From an uncultured Collinsella sp. (lineage in GTDB: Bacteria > Actinomycetota > Coriobacteriia > Coriobacteriales > Coriobacteriaceae), in NCBI GenBank assembly GCA_959019945.1, contig CAUEQD010000004.1, positions 1-64,000 of the forward strand: a stretch of DNA of 64,000 bases, given 5' to 3'. The translations under genes were made by a program, and so were the position numbers. Of this stretch, positions 15,834 to 24,259 are shown piece by piece. The first letter of the stretch is position 1. Each line of letters starts with the position of its first letter. Below the pieces are notes generated by a model, which worked only from the letters and a program-made list of their open reading frames with translations, was not told the DNA's origin and searched no databases.

Positions 15834-16745
15834 ATGCTCAATGCGATGATTTGGGCGCTTGCCTGTTTTGGCGTCGTCGCTGTCGATATTGCCCTGAGCG
15901 TCGTTTTGTTCTCCGCCCTTGGCGTCGCATCGGTGTTCATGGGTTTTTCGATCGACGATCTCGATATTCAATTGCTTCAGGCCGTCGCCCAGACGGCGTC
16001 ATTTTTGATGGCGCTGCTGTGGTGGCGTTATCTGTGGCCGCGCTCGTTTATGGCGCGCTGGCAAAGCGAGCGCCCGCTTGGCGGAGGAGCGCGCGGCGCA
16101 TGGAGACGCATCGCCTGCGTTATCGTGATTGGCCTGGCCCTGCAGGTGGTCATCAGCTACGTATGCGACGGCGTGCTGTCGCTGCTGCCCGAGATTGCGT
16201 CCGACTACAGCGAGCTCGTCGAGGAGACGGGCATGGGCGACACGAGCTACCTGGCTATTCTGACCACGGTATTCGGTGCGCCGTTTAGTGAGGAGCTGCT
16301 GGTGCGCGGTATTGTGTTTGAGTTTGCGCTCCGAGCGTTTAACCCGCAGTGCTGCCCACTTTGGAAGCGCCGACGTCTCGTGCGACCGCAAGACAGCGCC
16401 ATGGTGCCCTGGGCGGCCCCAAGTACCTGGGGTATCGCCGCGGCGATTGTGCTGCAGGCGGCGATCTTTGGCTTTATGCACATGAACTGGGTGCAGGGCT
16501 GCTATGCGGGTGCCGCGGGCATCATCTTTGGCTGGGTGCTCGTGACCACCGGAAAACTCCGCTACACGATCCTGCTGCACTTTGCCTTTAACGCTGGGTC
16601 GTACCTCATCGGCCTGCTGTGGTTTGTGAGCACGCCGCTCAGCGTGGTGATTACGGTCGCCATCGCGGTCGCCGTGCTGCTGGAGGCGATGCGCTCGCTG
16701 CGTCAGGCATGCCGGTCGAACGCGGCGGCTATGCCGCTGCCCTAG
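15834..16745 (+). CDS. CPBP-family intramembrane metalloprotease
   Basis: A 303-residue polytopic membrane protein with about seven to eight hydrophobic segments. The three Abi/CPBP motifs are present: EELLVRG (EExxxR), FGFMH (FxxxH) and HFAFN (HxxxN), which place the likely zinc site in the membrane. Members include Rce1-type proteases and bacteriocin-immunity proteins; the substrate here is unknown. The ATG at 15834 has a strong GAGGAGG site. The 3' end overlaps the convergent ygiQ gene by 4 bases. Confidence 0.88.
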   Translation: MLNAMIWALACFGVVAVDIALSVVLFSALGVASVFMGFSIDDLDIQLLQAVAQTASFLMALLWWRYLWPRSFMARWQSERPLGGGARGAWRRIACVIVIGLALQVVISYVCDGVLSLLPEIASDYSELVEETGMGDTSYLAILTTVFGAPFSEELLVRGIVFEFALRAFNPQCCPLWKRRRLVRPQDSAMVPWAAPSTWGIAAAIVLQAAIFGFMHMNWVQGCYAGAAGIIFGWVLVTTGKLRYTILLHFAFNAGSYLIGLLWFVSTPLSVVITVAIAVAVLLEAMRSLRQACRSNAAAMPLP

Positions 16746-18877
16746 TTGCGACGACCTCCGCCGTTGGCGCCCTGGCGTCCCTGCGCCGCACGGTTGCGGC
16801 CCGCGGTGTTCTGTGCGCGCGACATGCCGCCGTGGCCCTTGCTGCCCTTGGGCCCCTTGCCGGCGGCTCCACCGTGCGGCTTGCCGCCCTTCTTGCCGGT
16901 GCCATGCCCACCGCCGGCAGACGTCTCGCCCGGGCGTGGCGGCACGGGGCGAATCAGACAATGCTTGGTATAGCCGATCAGGTCACGACGCCCGGCCTTT
17001 TCCAGTGCCTCGCGCACGAGCTTGTAGTTCTCGGGCTTACGATACTGGATGAGCGCGCGCTGCATGGCCTTCTCGTGCGGGTCGCGCGCCACGTAGATCG
17101 GCTTCATGGTGCGCGGGTCCACGCCGGTGTAGTACATGCACGTCGACATGGTGGACGGTGTGGGGTAGAAGTCCTGCACCTGCTCGGGCATGTAGCCCAT
17201 GTCGCGCACGGCTTCGGCAAGGTCCACGGCTTCCTTCATGGTCGAGCCGGGGTGGCTCGAGATCAGATACGGCACCACGTACTGCTTGAGTCCGTATTCG
17301 CGGTTCAGGCGTTCAAATTTACGGCAGAACGCGTCGTAGACGGCTCGGCTCGGCTTGCCCATCACACTCAGCACCGCGTCGCTCACGTGCTCGGGTGCCA
17401 CGCGGAGCTGGCCCGAGACATGGTGCTCCAGCAGCTCGCGCAAAAACTCGTCCGAGGCGTCGGCCATGGTGTAGTCAAAGCGGATGCCGCTGCGGACGAA
17501 GACCTTCTTGACGCCCGGCAGCTGGCGCAGGTCGCGCAGCAACTGCGTGTAGCCGCTCTCGTCGACCACCATGTTCTTGCACACGCTCGGCCACAGGCAG
17601 CGCTTGTTCTTGCACACGCCGTGCTTGAGCTGCTTGTCGCAGGCAGGGCGGCTAAAGTTTGCCGTCGGTCCGCCCACGTCGTTGATGTAGCCCTTAAACT
17701 CGGGATCGCGCGTGAGCAGCTCGGCCTCGCGCATGATCGAATCGTGGCTGCGCATCTGCAGCACGCGCCCCTGGTGGAAGGTGAGGGCGCAAAATGAGCA
17801 CTCACCAAAACAGCCACGGTTGGAGCTAATGGAAAACTTGATCTCGGCAAAGGCCGGCACGCCGCCTGCCACGTCGTAGTCGGGATGCCAATCGCGTGCG
17901 TAGGGGAGCTCGGCTACCTCGTCCATCTCATCGGTGGTGAGCGTCGCCGATGGCGGGTTCTGCACCACATAGACGCTGTTGGGGTAGGGCTCTACCAGGC
18001 GGTGTCCGGTGATGGGGTCCATATTCTGCTGCTGCACATTGAAGCTGCGTGCGTAGTTGAACTTGTCGGCGGTAAGGTCGTCCCAGCTGGGCAGCAGGTC
18101 GTAGTCGTAGACCTCGTCGAGCGAACCCGTGCGGTAAACGGTGCCATTGATATAGGTAATCTGGTCGACGGGCAGTCCCGCGTCGAGCGCGTCGGCGATC
18201 TCGACGATTGCGTGCTCGCCCATGCCGTAGATGAGGATGTCGGCGCCCGAGTCGAGTAGTACCGAGCGCTTGAGCTTGTCCTGCCAGTAGTCGTAGTGGG
18301 CCAGGCGGCGCAGGCTTGCCTCGATGCCGCCGATAATGATGGGAGCGTCCTTGAACGTCTGGCGGATGAGGTTGCCGTAGACCGTGACGGCACGATTGGG
18401 GCGGTGACCTTCCTCGCCGCCGGGCGTGTAGGCATCGGTGTGGCGGCGGTGCTTGGTCACCGAATAGTGGTTGACCATGGAGTCCATGTTACCGGCGCTG
18501 ACCAAAAAGCCCAGGCGCGGCTCGCCGAGCACGCTGATGCTGGCGGGGTCGGTCCAGTCGGGCTGGCAGATGATGCCCACCTTGTAGCCGTGCGCGTCGA
18601 GGACGCGGCTGATAATGGCCATGCCAAAGCTGGGGTGGTCCACGTAGGCGTCGCCGCAGATGTAGACAAAGTCGCACTGGTTCCAACCGCGCGCATCCAT
18701 GTCGGCGCGGCTGACAGGGAGGAACTTATCGCGGCCCGGGCGCCAGGGGCGGACAGGCGCTGCCGGGGCATGAGTGGTGTGGCCGCTCTGGGCCTTACCG
18801 CCGCGCTTTTGCTGCTGGCCCTGTTTGCCCTGCTGACTGCGCTGGTTGTTCTGAGCGTGCTGAGGCTTTTTTGCCAC
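16742..18877 (-). CDS. ygiQ: YgiQ-family radical SAM protein
   Basis: A 711-residue radical SAM protein of the UPF0313/YgiQ family, whose reaction is undefined. The 4Fe-4S/SAM motif is RGCFGECSFCALT (Cx3Cx2C), preceded by a B12-binding-like N-terminal region (CGDAYVDHPSFG, GGIEASLRRLAHYDYW). The C-terminal roughly 70 residues are a low-complexity Gly/Lys/His tail, and the N-terminal 45 residues are also low-complexity (QGKQGQQQKRGGK); both extend past the conserved fold. The start is a GTG at 18877 with GGGAGGG 4 bases upstream; the 27 codons further upstream in frame lack a comparable site. The stop overlaps that of the convergent protease gene. Confidence 0.92.
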   Translation of the reverse strand: MAKKPQHAQNNQRSQQGKQGQQQKRGGKAQSGHTTHAPAAPVRPWRPGRDKFLPVSRADMDARGWNQCDFVYICGDAYVDHPSFGMAIISRVLDAHGYKVGIICQPDWTDPASISVLGEPRLGFLVSAGNMDSMVNHYSVTKHRRHTDAYTPGGEEGHRPNRAVTVYGNLIRQTFKDAPIIIGGIEASLRRLAHYDYWQDKLKRSVLLDSGADILIYGMGEHAIVEIADALDAGLPVDQITYINGTVYRTGSLDEVYDYDLLPSWDDLTADKFNYARSFNVQQQNMDPITGHRLVEPYPNSVYVVQNPPSATLTTDEMDEVAELPYARDWHPDYDVAGGVPAFAEIKFSISSNRGCFGECSFCALTFHQGRVLQMRSHDSIMREAELLTRDPEFKGYINDVGGPTANFSRPACDKQLKHGVCKNKRCLWPSVCKNMVVDESGYTQLLRDLRQLPGVKKVFVRSGIRFDYTMADASDEFLRELLEHHVSGQLRVAPEHVSDAVLSVMGKPSRAVYDAFCRKFERLNREYGLKQYVVPYLISSHPGSTMKEAVDLAEAVRDMGYMPEQVQDFYPTPSTMSTCMYYTGVDPRTMKPIYVARDPHEKAMQRALIQYRKPENYKLVREALEKAGRRDLIGYTKHCLIRPVPPRPGETSAGGGHGTGKKGGKPHGGAAGKGPKGSKGHGGMSRAQNTAGRNRAAQGRQGANGGGRRN

Positions 18878-18914
18878 GATCCCTCCCGGTGTTTGTATGC
18901 TGCACGTAATTGTA

Positions 18915-18949
18915 ACCAGTCTTTTTGGGACGGGGCTAAAAAGACTGGT
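18915..18949. repeat. Palindrome between divergent ygiQ and the YoaK-like gene
   Basis: ACCAGTCTTTTT (18915-18926) and AAAAAGACTGGT (18938-18949) are a perfect 12-base inverted repeat around GGGACGGGGCT. With A/T runs inside the stem it could also terminate transcripts, although no gene ends here. GGGACGGGG also occurs near 25900 in a similar but decayed context. Confidence 0.6.
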
Positions 18950-19145
18950 GGAGTACACGAGCCGACGGATCGGCGTGTCGATGCGGGTGCCGGCGCCGCG
19001 CCCGCTGTTTGTTTCTAGACTGTGTATCTACGCGTTGGAGAACCCGTCTCGCGCGCACGCCATGTTGTCAATGGGTTACAGTATGAACGGCGGCTATGTT
19101 TCCGCCAACGCACGAGAGAGTCGTCAACAAGGAGGATGCACGACG

Positions 19146-19862
19146 ATGCAGCGTGCCAAACAGATATCGGAGTCTATTGAGCTGGGCATCATCTTGGCGC
19201 TCGCCGGTGGCTTTATGGACGTGTATTCGTACATTGGGCGCGACCATGTTTTCGCCAACGCGCAGACAGGCAACATCCTGCTCGTGGGCGTGAGCATCTC
19301 GGAGGGCAACTGGGCACTTGCGGGGCGCTACTTCTTCCCTGTGGTGTCGTTTGCCGTGGGTATTATGCTTGCCGATCTGGTACACGAGCGGTTTGGCAGC
19401 GTGATCCACTGGCGTCAGGTGACGGTGTTCTTTGAAGCCGTCATCTTGCTGGGCGTGAGCTTTATCCCGGGCGGCAATTTCAACCTGCTCGCCAACTGCC
19501 TCACCTCATTTGCCTGCGGCATGCAGGTCGAGAGCTTCCGCAAGATCCACGGTCACGGCATCGCTACGACCATGTGCATCGGCAACTTGCGCAACGCGCT
19601 GCAAAACGTGGACGATTACATCATCACCCACAGGCGCGGCTTTTTGGAAAACGGCCTGCTGTACTTTGGCGTGATCTTTATCTTTGTGTTTGGCGCCGTG
19701 TTGGGCAACTGGTGTATTGAGCGCATGGGCCTGCACGCCATCGTCGTGGCGAGCTTGCTGCTGTTTGTTGCGTTTGCCATCATGTTCATCGACCGTGAGC
19801 GCGACTTGCGCTTACGCTGGAAGGTTGCGGCCGAGGCTTGGAAAGAGGGCTGCCGAAAGTAA
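19146..19862 (+). CDS. YoaK-like DUF1275 membrane protein
   Basis: A 238-residue inner-membrane protein with about six hydrophobic segments. The family pattern is clear near the N-terminus: GGFMDVYSYI and VFANAQTGNILLVG. Function is unknown in general; members are proposed transporters. The ATG at 19146 follows AGGAGG; the frame extends 83 codons upstream, but that part covers the palindrome and has no family similarity. It appears monocistronic and ends in a strong terminator. Confidence 0.87.
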   Translation: MQRAKQISESIELGIILALAGGFMDVYSYIGRDHVFANAQTGNILLVGVSISEGNWALAGRYFFPVVSFAVGIMLADLVHERFGSVIHWRQVTVFFEAVILLGVSFIPGGNFNLLANCLTSFACGMQVESFRKIHGHGIATTMCIGNLRNALQNVDDYIITHRRGFLENGLLYFGVIFIFVFGAVLGNWCIERMGLHAIVVASLLLFVAFAIMFIDRERDLRLRWKVAAEAWKEGCRK

Positions 19863-19867
19863 CCGAA

Positions 19868-19903
19868 TGCGGCAAAGGGGCTGTCCCTTTGCCGCAATAT
19901 TTT
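19868..19903 (+). terminator. Terminator of the YoaK-like gene
   Basis: A perfect 12-bp stem, TGCGGCAAAGGG (19868-19879) with CCCTTTGCCGCA (19885-19896), is followed by ATATTTTT. Confidence 0.85.
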
Positions 19904-19911
19904 TCATCATG

Positions 19912-19929
19912 TGTTGAAACGCTTTAACA
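19912..19929. promoter_or_regulatory. Candidate operator upstream of the alcohol dehydrogenase
   Basis: TGTTGAAACGCTTTAACA is symmetric at 14 of 18 positions. It ends 3 bases before a -35-like TTGACG (19933-19938). Its shape suits a Rex or LacI-type regulator; which one cannot be decided from sequence alone. Confidence 0.4.
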
Positions 19930-20027
19930 ATTTTGACGTTCTCACGCGTTTTTTGTTTCAAAAGCGTTAGGATGGGACTCATAGCGTGGGGCGTAATGGA
20001 TGCCCCGCACACGATGGGAGGCTATCA

Positions 20028-21194
20028 ATGGCTAATCGTTTCGTTCTCAACACCATCTCTTATCATGGTTCCGGCGCCATCAAGGAGATCCCCGGCGAGC
20101 TCCAGCGTCGCGGCTACAAGAAGATCTTCGTCTGCTCCGACCCCGATCTGGTCAAGTTTGGCGTTACCGCTAAGGTGACCGACGAGCTCGACGCCGCCGG
20201 CATCGCATGGAGCCTCTACTCCGAGATCAAGCCCAACCCCACCATCCAGAACGTCAAGGACGGCGTCGAGGCCTTCAAGGCCGCCGAGGCTGACGCTATC
20301 GTGACCATCGGTGGCGGCTCCTCCATGGACACCGCCAAGGCCATCGGCATTATTATCAACAACCCCGAGTTCGCCGATGTCCGTAGCCTCGAGGGCGTTG
20401 CTCCCACCAAGAACCACGCCGTGTTCACCATCGCCGTGCCGACGACCGCCGGTACCGCTGCCGAGGTGACCATCAACTACGTCATCACCGACCCCGAGAA
20501 GGTCCGCAAGTTCGTGTGCGTCGACACCAACGACGCCCCCGAGGTCGCCGTCGTCGACCCCGACATGATGGCTTCCATGCCCGCCGGCCTGACCGCCTCC
20601 ACCGGCATGGACGCTCTGACCCACGCCATCGAGGGCTATACCACCAAGGGCGCTTGGGAGCTCTCCGACATGTTCCACTTTGAGGCCATCAAGCTGATCA
20701 GCGAGAACCTACGCGACTCCGTTGCCGAGGCCAAGTCCGGCCAGCCCGGCTCCGGCCGCGAGGGCATGGCCCTTGGCCAGTATGTCGCCGGCATGGGCTT
20801 CTCCAATGTTGGCCTGGGCATCGACCACGCCATGGCTCACACCCTGTCCGCTCACTACGACACCCCGCACGGCGTCGCTTGCGCCATGCTGCTGCCGATC
20901 GCCATGGAGTTCAACAAGCCGGTTTGCGCCGAGCGTCTGGCCAAGGTTGCCGTCGCCATGGGCGTTGACACCACGGGCATGAGCACCGACGAGGCTGCCG
21001 ACGCCGCTATCGCCGCCGTCAAGCAGCTTTCCGCCGACGTGAATATCCCGCACGTCTGCGAGGCCATGAAGGCTGACGAGATCGAGGTCCTGGCCAAGGA
21101 CGCCATGGCCGACGCTTGTTTCCCGGGTAACCCGCGCGAGGCAACGCTCGACGACGTCATCGAGCTCTTCAAGAAGATCTGCCCGGCTGCCTAG
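20028..21194 (+). CDS. Iron-containing (group III) alcohol dehydrogenase
   Basis: A 388-residue NAD(P)-linked dehydrogenase of the FucO/AdhB type, probably reducing aldehydes to alcohols during fermentation. Visible features are the coenzyme motif GGGSSMDTAKAIG near residue 95, metal-site segments GMDALTHAIEG, GIDHAMAHTLSAHYDTPHG, and the C-terminal NPREATLDDVIELFKK. ATG 20028 follows GGGAGG. Codon choice is extremely biased towards C-ending codons, a sign of high expression. It is a single gene between a candidate operator and a strong terminator. The substrate (lactaldehyde, ethanol, butanol, propanediol) cannot be assigned. Confidence 0.92.
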   Translation: MANRFVLNTISYHGSGAIKEIPGELQRRGYKKIFVCSDPDLVKFGVTAKVTDELDAAGIAWSLYSEIKPNPTIQNVKDGVEAFKAAEADAIVTIGGGSSMDTAKAIGIIINNPEFADVRSLEGVAPTKNHAVFTIAVPTTAGTAAEVTINYVITDPEKVRKFVCVDTNDAPEVAVVDPDMMASMPAGLTASTGMDALTHAIEGYTTKGAWELSDMFHFEAIKLISENLRDSVAEAKSGQPGSGREGMALGQYVAGMGFSNVGLGIDHAMAHTLSAHYDTPHGVACAMLLPIAMEFNKPVCAERLAKVAVAMGVDTTGMSTDEAADAAIAAVKQLSADVNIPHVCEAMKADEIEVLAKDAMADACFPGNPREATLDDVIELFKKICPAA

Positions 21195-21248
21195 CCCAGT
21201 TTGGTGGTCCTTCGCCCGTAGGTGTATGGTCTTTTGACGTGCCGCTGG

Positions 21249-21279
21249 CCCCGCCGTGCTACGCACGGCGGGGCTTTTT
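21249..21279 (+). terminator. Terminator of the iron alcohol dehydrogenase
   Basis: A perfect 11-bp stem, CCCCGCCGTGC (21249-21259) with GCACGGCGGGG (21263-21273), has a 3-base loop and is followed by CTTTTT. Confidence 0.92.
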
Positions 21280-21352
21280 GTGCTGCGTCGATGCCCTGAG
21301 ACGGACAAAACCAAGGCGTACTGCCCGCTGCGGATAGGTGGTGCACTTCCCT

Positions 21353-21590
21353 GCGTGCATTTTTGGGAGTATTCAGCAAGTTCTGAAAAATGCATAACGT
21401 TGTGAATGGGCGGTAGTGATCCGCAGGCGCCCATCGACAGCCATTGTGGGCGGGCTATCGATGAGTGGAGGGGGTTGTTACTGAGTTTCTGCTTTGCGAC
21501 GACCTGCAACACTGCTGTAACCGCGTCGTTTTGTCGTTCGTGATGGGGCCGTTGGGGCCCACGGTGCTGAATACTCCGTTTTTTGCACGG
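21353..21590. repeat. 237-bp dispersed element with inverted ends, copy 2
   Basis: The left end (GCGTGCATTTTTGGGAGTAT..., 21353-21377) and right end (21566-21590, ending TTTTTTGCACGG) match the ends of the 2817-3053 element. The spacing is conserved to one base, although the interior differs widely. The intergenic stretch 21280-21798 otherwise holds only the operator-like palindromes described separately; I find no convincing gene in it. Confidence 0.65.
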
Positions 21591-21682
21591 TCCAAGGTGG
21601 GGCACCCTGAGACGAAGCAAAAAGATGCCTCATTTCTATGCAAATACCAATAGGATTTATGCAAGATTGAGATTGTAAACCG

Positions 21683-21749
21683 TGCACGTGCACAAAACCG
21701 GTGCGGGGGCGTCTGGAGGCGGCTCGGCTCCTGGGGCATTGCACGTGCA
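21683..21749. promoter_or_regulatory. Paired TGCACGTGCA palindromes upstream of the M42 peptidase
   Basis: The perfect 10-base palindrome TGCACGTGCA occurs at 21683-21692 and 21740-21749, 57 bases apart. The second lies 7 bases before a -10-like TAAAAT (21757-21762), where a bound protein would block transcription. This is a likely two-site operator for an unidentified regulator. Confidence 0.5.
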
Positions 21750-21798
21750 GAACGGTTAAAATCGGGACTCGGTCTTAGTTTTACTTGGAAGGATGCAT

Positions 21799-22842
21799 AT
21801 GACTTCTAATATTGATGCTTCTCTAGAGGAGACGCTCTCCTATATCGCAGGACAGCTTAAGACGCTGACTTCTATTGCCTCCCCTACCGGCTATACCCGT
21901 GCGGCGACTGATTATCTGATGGAGACCCTGCGCGATATGGGGTTTGGGCCTGAGCGTTCTAATAAGGGTAACGTGCTCGTTGAGCTTGGCGGCGAGGGCG
22001 AGCCGCTCGTACTGGCGAGCCATGTCGATACCCTGGGCGCCATGGTGCGTTCCATTAAGGACAATGGCCGCCTGCGCCCCACGACGCTCGGTGGGCATCA
22101 GTGGTCTACGGCCGATGGCGAGAACTGCACCGTCTACACGCGCGACGGCAATGTCTACACGGGCGTGGTTCTTAACACCGAGCCTTCGGCGCACGTGGCC
22201 GACGAGCCGGTCAAGACCATCGAGAAGAACATGGAGATCTTGCTCGACGAGAACGTCGACAGCAAGGACGATGTGCTCGAGCTGGGTATTCAGACCGGCG
22301 ACATCATCGCTATGGATCCTCGCACGACGGTGACGGAGAGCGGCTACATTAAGAGCCGCTTCCTGGATGACAAGCTATCGGCCGCCATTTTGTTGGGCTT
22401 GGCGCGTGCCGTCGCCGCTGGCGAGGTGACGCTTTCGCGTAAGGTTTCGCTGCTCTTTACCGTGTACGAGGAGGTCGGCCATGGCGGTGCCTTCGTGCCG
22501 GCCGACACACGCGAGATGATCAGCGTGGACATGGGCTGTGTGGGCGATGACCTGGGCTGCACCGAGCGCATGGTTTCGATTTGCGCCAAGGATTCGGGTG
22601 GTCCGTACAACTACGACCTGGTGACGGCGCTGTCCAATATCGCGCGCGAGCTTGAACTTGACTACGCCATCGACGTGTACCCGCACTACGGCTCGGACGT
22701 TGAGGCCACGCTCTCTGCCGGCTACGACATCCGTCACGGCCTGATCGGCCCCGGCGTGTATGCGAGCCACAACTACGAGCGCAGCCACATGGACGGCGTG
22801 CGCAACACCTACGAGCTGGTCCGAGCCTACGTACAGCGCTAG
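21799..22842 (+). CDS. M42-family metallopeptidase
   Basis: A 347-residue cytosolic aminopeptidase of the M42 family (endoglucanase M/FrvX-like), which usually forms tetrahedral dodecamers and trims short peptides. Metal ligands are visible: His in SHVDTLG near residue 76, Asp in SRFLDDKLS, the catalytic Glu pair in VYEEVGHGG, Asp in SVDMG, and His in YERSHMDG near the C-terminus. ATG 21799 is preferred over ATG 21793 because GGAAGG sits 6 bases upstream. It is monocistronic and possibly controlled by the paired palindromes before it. Confidence 0.92.
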   Translation: MTSNIDASLEETLSYIAGQLKTLTSIASPTGYTRAATDYLMETLRDMGFGPERSNKGNVLVELGGEGEPLVLASHVDTLGAMVRSIKDNGRLRPTTLGGHQWSTADGENCTVYTRDGNVYTGVVLNTEPSAHVADEPVKTIEKNMEILLDENVDSKDDVLELGIQTGDIIAMDPRTTVTESGYIKSRFLDDKLSAAILLGLARAVAAGEVTLSRKVSLLFTVYEEVGHGGAFVPADTREMISVDMGCVGDDLGCTERMVSICAKDSGGPYNYDLVTALSNIARELELDYAIDVYPHYGSDVEATLSAGYDIRHGLIGPGVYASHNYERSHMDGVRNTYELVRAYVQR

Positions 22843-22850
22843 CGATGCAG

Positions 22851-22886
22851 CGGCCTCGGCTGATACGGCAGTACCGACCGAGGCCG
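22851..22886 (+). terminator. Stem-loop after the M42 peptidase gene
   Basis: CGGCCTCGG (22851-22859) pairs perfectly with CCGAGGCCG (22878-22886). The following TCCTCTCT is only a weak T-tract, so termination is likely but not certain. Confidence 0.5.
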
Positions 22887-22897
22887 TCCTCTCTAAG

Positions 22898-22960
22898 TTG
22901 CGGTGAAATAGGGGCTGTTTGGCGGTTTTAAACGCTTAAACAGTCCCTATTTCACCGCAA
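22898..22960. repeat. Palindrome family B (63 bp), copy 1
   Basis: TTGCGGTGAAATAGGGGCTG and 3 more bases (22898-22920) pair with 22938-22960. The element is exactly 63 bases, like the copies at 33970 and 34062. It lies between the convergent M42 and mnmA genes and may also end transcripts. Confidence 0.85.
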
Positions 22961-22978
22961 TTTATGAAGGGGATGGGG

Positions 22979-24079
22979 CTACTTAAGTGCGCCGGTCACG
23001 GTGCCGCCGCCGAGGACGATATCGCCGCGATAGACTACAACGGCCTGGCCGGGGGCGATGGCTCGTTGCGGCTCGTCAAAAGTCAGCAGCATTTGCCCGT
23101 CTTCGTCACGCGTAAGGGTCGCTGCCTGGTCTTTCTGACGGTAGCGGTACTTGGCACCTACGCGAATGCCGCCGGCGTCGAGCTCCGCCTCCATGCGTGC
23201 GTCCGGCGCGCTCCAGATCCACTCATCGGCCGTGAGGGCAGCAGCGGTCAGGTCCTCGGCTTCGCCCAGATGTACGGTGTTGCTGGCGGCATCGACGCCC
23301 GTCACATACACGGGATGCGCCATCGCGACGCCCAGGCCCTTGCGCTGGCCGATGGTATAGCGCAGCGCGCCGTTGTGGCGCCCGACCACGCTGCCGTCGC
23401 GCCACACAATGTCGCCCGGTGCAGCGGGATGTCCGCAGCGGCGCTCGATATAGCCCGCGTAGTCACCGTCTGGAATAAAGCAGATGTCCTCGCTTTCGGC
23501 CTTCTGGGCGTTGGTGAAGCCCTGCTCGGCGGCTATGCGGCGCACGTCGCGCTCTTTGTCTAGGCCTGCCAGCGGAAAGATCGTGTGCGCCAGGCGCTCC
23601 TGCGTAAGCGAATACAAAAAGTAGCTCTGGTCCTTTTTGGGGTCTTCGCCGCGGTGGAGCTGCCAGGTGCCGTCTGCCGCCTGGCTTGTTTTGGCATAGT
23701 GACCCGTGGCGATGTAGTCACAGCCCATATCGAGCGCCGCATCGAGCAGCGCGCCAAACTTAATGTGGCGGTTGCAGATAATGCACGGATTGGGCGTCAG
23801 CCCCTCCTGGTAGGCGTTCACAAAGCGCTCGATCACGCTGTGGTCGAAGGTCTGCTGCAGGTCGAGCACATGGTGGGGTATCCCCAGGCGCTCGGCGACG
23901 GCCTTCGCATCGGCGATGTCGCGGTCGACCTTACTCATGCCCGTGGCGGGATCGGGCGCGGGGCGGGTGAGGCGCATGGTGGCGCCGACGCATTCGTAGC
24001 CCTGGCTTTTGAGCAGGTACGCGGTCACGCTGGAATCGACGCCGCCGCTCATGGCGACGAGCACGCGCTTGTTGTGCAT
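22979..24079 (-). CDS. mnmA: tRNA-specific 2-thiouridylase MnmA
   Basis: A 366-residue enzyme that thiolates U34 of Lys, Glu and Gln tRNAs in the cytosol. It has a PP-loop ATP site SGGVDSSVTAYLL near residue 12, a catalytic Cys in NPCIICNRHIKFG, a second Cys in EDICFIPDGDY, and a C-terminal beta-barrel region. Length is normal. Start ATG 24079 has AGGAG about 8 bases upstream. Only 29 bases separate the start codon from the T-run of the hairpin at 24109-24147, so its promoter must lie in or before that hairpin. The sulfur source may be linked to the cysK gene upstream. Confidence 0.96.
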   Translation of the reverse strand: MHNKRVLVAMSGGVDSSVTAYLLKSQGYECVGATMRLTRPAPDPATGMSKVDRDIADAKAVAERLGIPHHVLDLQQTFDHSVIERFVNAYQEGLTPNPCIICNRHIKFGALLDAALDMGCDYIATGHYAKTSQAADGTWQLHRGEDPKKDQSYFLYSLTQERLAHTIFPLAGLDKERDVRRIAAEQGFTNAQKAESEDICFIPDGDYAGYIERRCGHPAAPGDIVWRDGSVVGRHNGALRYTIGQRKGLGVAMAHPVYVTGVDAASNTVHLGEAEDLTAAALTADEWIWSAPDARMEAELDAGGIRVGAKYRYRQKDQAATLTRDEDGQMLLTFDEPQRAIAPGQAVVVYRGDIVLGGGTVTGALK

Positions 24080-24108
24080 GGGGAGGTTCTCCTTGGTGGC
24101 ATGTGGCC

Positions 24109-24147
24109 AAAAAAGAAAAGCGGCGCGGGAGGCTGGTTCCGCGCCGC
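24109..24147 (-). terminator. Terminator after cysK, in the leader of mnmA
   Basis: Read on the minus strand, GCGGCGCGG and CCGCGCCGC form a perfect 9-bp stem with a 10-base loop, followed by TTTTCTTTTTT. It closes cysK. A -10-like TACAAT on the minus strand at 24157-24152 could start mnmA just before it. Confidence 0.8.
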
Positions 24148-24259
24148 AGACATTGTAGCAAGTTCGGACGTCTCGTGGGACACCCTGATTGGATGGGCTC
24201 AGACTGCCGGGAGAGAGGAGACCGGCTCGTCCGTGGGCTCAACCTATGGGCGACAGGCC

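Noticed and set aside
16742..16745. The 4-base overlap of the protease and ygiQ stop codons as a sign of assembly error
   Set aside because: Both genes are intact to their stops, and short convergent overlaps (CTAG) are common in compact genomes.
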